Source of the DNA: Nocardioides sp.
GTDB lineage: Bacteria; Actinomycetota; Actinomycetes; Propionibacteriales; Nocardioidaceae
Direction of reading: 5' to 3'
Assembly: GCA_030145945.1 (NCBI GenBank)
Contig: JASLDK010000280.1
Span: 1 to 6,384 of the forward strand
DNA: 6,384 nucleotides
The notes beneath the pieces are model-generated. The model did not search any database. It was not told the origin of the DNA and was given only the letters and a program-made list of their open reading frames with translations. Position 1 is the first letter of the stretch; each line of letters opens with the position of its first letter. This document shows, piece after piece, positions 5,115 through 6,384 of the stretch. The translations under genes were made by a program, and so were the position numbers.

Positions 5115-6331
5115 TGGCCATCAATCTGGAGGTGCCGAAGAAGCACCGGGCACTGGTCGACCAGGCCCACCAGGTCGCGATGAACATGCTGCGACCGATC
5201 TCCCGCAAGTACGACATCGCCGAGCACGAGTATCCCAAGGAACTCGACATGCTCGCCGCCATGATCGACGGGCTCTCCGAGTCCGGTGCGAGCGAGGGCG
5301 CCGGCGCGACCGGCGTACGCCGGGACAGCGAGGACTCGGACAAGAAGACCGTCAAGAACGGCGCCAACCTCGCCTCGGTGACCTCGGTCGCCGAGATGTG
5401 CTGGGGCGACACCGGCCTGCTGCTGTCGATGCCCCGCCAGGGCCTCGGCAACTCGGCCATCGCCTCGGTCGCCAACGACGAGCAGCTCGAACGCTTCAAG
5501 GGCCGGTGGGCCTCGATGGCGATCACCGAGCCGTCGTTCGGCTCCGACTCCGCCGCCATCTCCACCACGGCGGTTCTCGACGGCGATGAGTACGTCATCA
5601 ACGGCGAGAAGATCTTCGTCACCTCCGGCGAGCGGTCCGACTGCATCGTCGTGTGGGCGACCCTCGACAAGTCCCTGGGCCGGGCGGCGATCAAGTCGTT
5701 CGTGGTCGAGAAGGGCACCCCTGGCGTCAAGGTCGAGCGGTTGGAGGAGAAGCTCGGCATCCGGGCCTCCGACACCGCCGTGATCACCTTCACCGACGCC
5801 CGCGTGCCGAAGGACAACCTCCTCGGTTCGCCGGAGATCAACGTCGAGCAGGGCTTCGCCGGCGCCATGGCGACCTTCGACAACACCCGTCCCCTGGTCG
5901 CCGCGATGGCGGTCGGCTGCGCACGTGCCTCGCTCGATCTGACCCGCGACCTGCTCAAGGAGGCGGGGATCGAGGTCGACTACGACAAGCCCGCCATCCT
6001 GCAGAGCGCGGCTGCGGCGAAGTTCCTGCAGCTGGAGTCGGACTGGGAGGCCGGTCGCCTGCTCACCCTGCAGGCCGCGTGGATGGCCGACAACCGCAAG
6101 CCCAACTCGCTCGAGGCCTCGATGGCCAAGGCGAAGGCGGGCCGCGTCGGGTCCGACGTGACGCTGTCGTGCGTCGAGCTGTGCGCGTCCGTCGGCTACA
6201 GCGAGGAGGAGCTGCTCGAGAAGTGGGCCCGCGACTCCAAGATCCTCGACATCTTCGAGGGCACCCAGCAGATCCAGCAGCTGATCGTGGCTCGTCGCGT
6301 CCTGGGGCTCTCGAGCGCCGACCTCAAGTGA
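5114..6331 (+). CDS. fadE23: Acyl-CoA dehydrogenase, FadE23-like subunit
   Basis: A 405-residue acyl-CoA dehydrogenase that probably partners the preceding protein. The middle domain is canonical: AITEPSFGSDSAAIS (136-150) contains TEPxxGSD, and GEKIFVTSG (164-172) matches the flavin-contacting KxFxTxG segment. KILDIFEGTQQIQQL (376-390) carries Glu382, at the catalytic-base position of medium-chain acyl-CoA dehydrogenase. The C-terminal-domain FAD motifs are lost: the RxxFG position reads EVDYD (287-291) and QxxGGxG reads ELCASVG (355-361). These are the motifs kept in the FadE24-like subunit. Residues about 55-85 form a charged, Gly/Ser-rich linker where ordinary family members have compact helices. 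The ATG at 5114 overlaps the previous stop, and only a weak, distant GGAAGGGA precedes it, so translational coupling is likely. MAINLEVPKK at the N-terminus resembles FadE23 as I remember it. The terminator begins 12 bases after the TGA at 6329-6331. Confidence 0.9.
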   Translation: MAINLEVPKKHRALVDQAHQVAMNMLRPISRKYDIAEHEYPKELDMLAAMIDGLSESGASEGAGATGVRRDSEDSDKKTVKNGANLASVTSVAEMCWGDTGLLLSMPRQGLGNSAIASVANDEQLERFKGRWASMAITEPSFGSDSAAISTTAVLDGDEYVINGEKIFVTSGERSDCIVVWATLDKSLGRAAIKSFVVEKGTPGVKVERLEEKLGIRASDTAVITFTDARVPKDNLLGSPEINVEQGFAGAMATFDNTRPLVAAMAVGCARASLDLTRDLLKEAGIEVDYDKPAILQSAAAAKFLQLESDWEAGRLLTLQAAWMADNRKPNSLEASMAKAKAGRVGSDVTLSCVELCASVGYSEEELLEKWARDSKILDIFEGTQQIQQLIVARRVLGLSSADLK

Positions 6332-6343
6332 TCTGATCAGTTC

Positions 6344-6380
6344 GTACGACGGCCCGCTCCCTGGGAGCGGGCCGTCGTGC
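6344..6380 (+). terminator. Strong hairpin terminator of the acyl-CoA dehydrogenase operon
   Basis: Bases 6346-6360 pair perfectly with 6364-6378 (15 bp, mostly G-C) around the loop CTG. A T-G wobble (6345/6379) and a G-C pair (6344/6380) extend the stem. It starts 12 bases after the stop codon. The last visible bases are ATTT, so a T-run may continue beyond the window edge. The hairpin could also serve an unseen convergent gene to the right. Confidence 0.85.
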
Positions 6381-6384
6381 ATTT

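Noticed and set aside
2109..6340. Three copies of CTGATCAG, at 2109, 3750 and 6333.
   Set aside because: An 8-base palindrome made up partly of stop codons; the three copies lie in unrelated settings and look like chance.
4904..6382. A 492-codon open frame on the minus strand opposite the FadE23-like gene.
   Set aside because: Same reason: an antisense shadow of a conserved enzyme, running through the terminator hairpin, with no domain-like pattern.

Overview
The window is GC-rich with the codon bias of a high-GC actinobacterium. The tandem acyl-CoA dehydrogenase pair resembles mycobacterial FadE24/FadE23 as I remember them. A Nocardioides-like or related actinomycete is my best guess, but nothing in the window fixes the genus.

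Layout, left to right. (1) Bases 2-385 (+) are the C-terminal half of a SpoU/TrmH-type RNA 2'-O-methyltransferase; its start lies outside the window. (2) Bases 485-2112 (+) are a two-gene operon: a DapB-like / 2,4-diaminopentanoate-dehydrogenase-like Rossmann oxidoreductase, overlapping by one base an AhpD/carboxymuconolactone-decarboxylase-like CxxC protein. (3) Bases 2113-3030 (-) are an alpha/beta hydrolase of the hormone-sensitive-lipase family. It converges on the operon with no gap between the two stop codons. (4) Bases 3070-3657 (-) are a peptide deformylase. (5) Bases 3744-6331 (+) are an acyl-CoA dehydrogenase pair (FadE24-like then FadE23-like), overlapping by one base and followed by a strong hairpin terminator.

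Gaps are short: 386-484, 3031-3069, 3658-3743 and 6332-6384. No stretch over 300 bases lacks a gene. I see no tRNA, rRNA, CRISPR array, insertion sequence or integrase.

Two themes link the region. First, each of the four chosen gene starts that heads a likely transcription unit has a TAnnnT -10 hexamer ending 7 or 8 bases before the A of its ATG. That is the geometry of leaderless transcription, and it helped choose the starts of the oxidoreductase and the deformylase. Second, the two acyl-CoA dehydrogenases have lost opposite halves of the FAD site. The FadE24-like protein keeps the C-terminal-domain motifs and the FadE23-like protein keeps the middle-domain motifs and the catalytic glutamate region. 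This predicts an obligate heteromer. Its promoter overlaps a clear inverted repeat, suggesting repressor control of an acyl-CoA oxidation step. I see no wholly new system. The least understood part is the oxidoreductase/CxxC operon, whose substrate cannot be read from the sequence.
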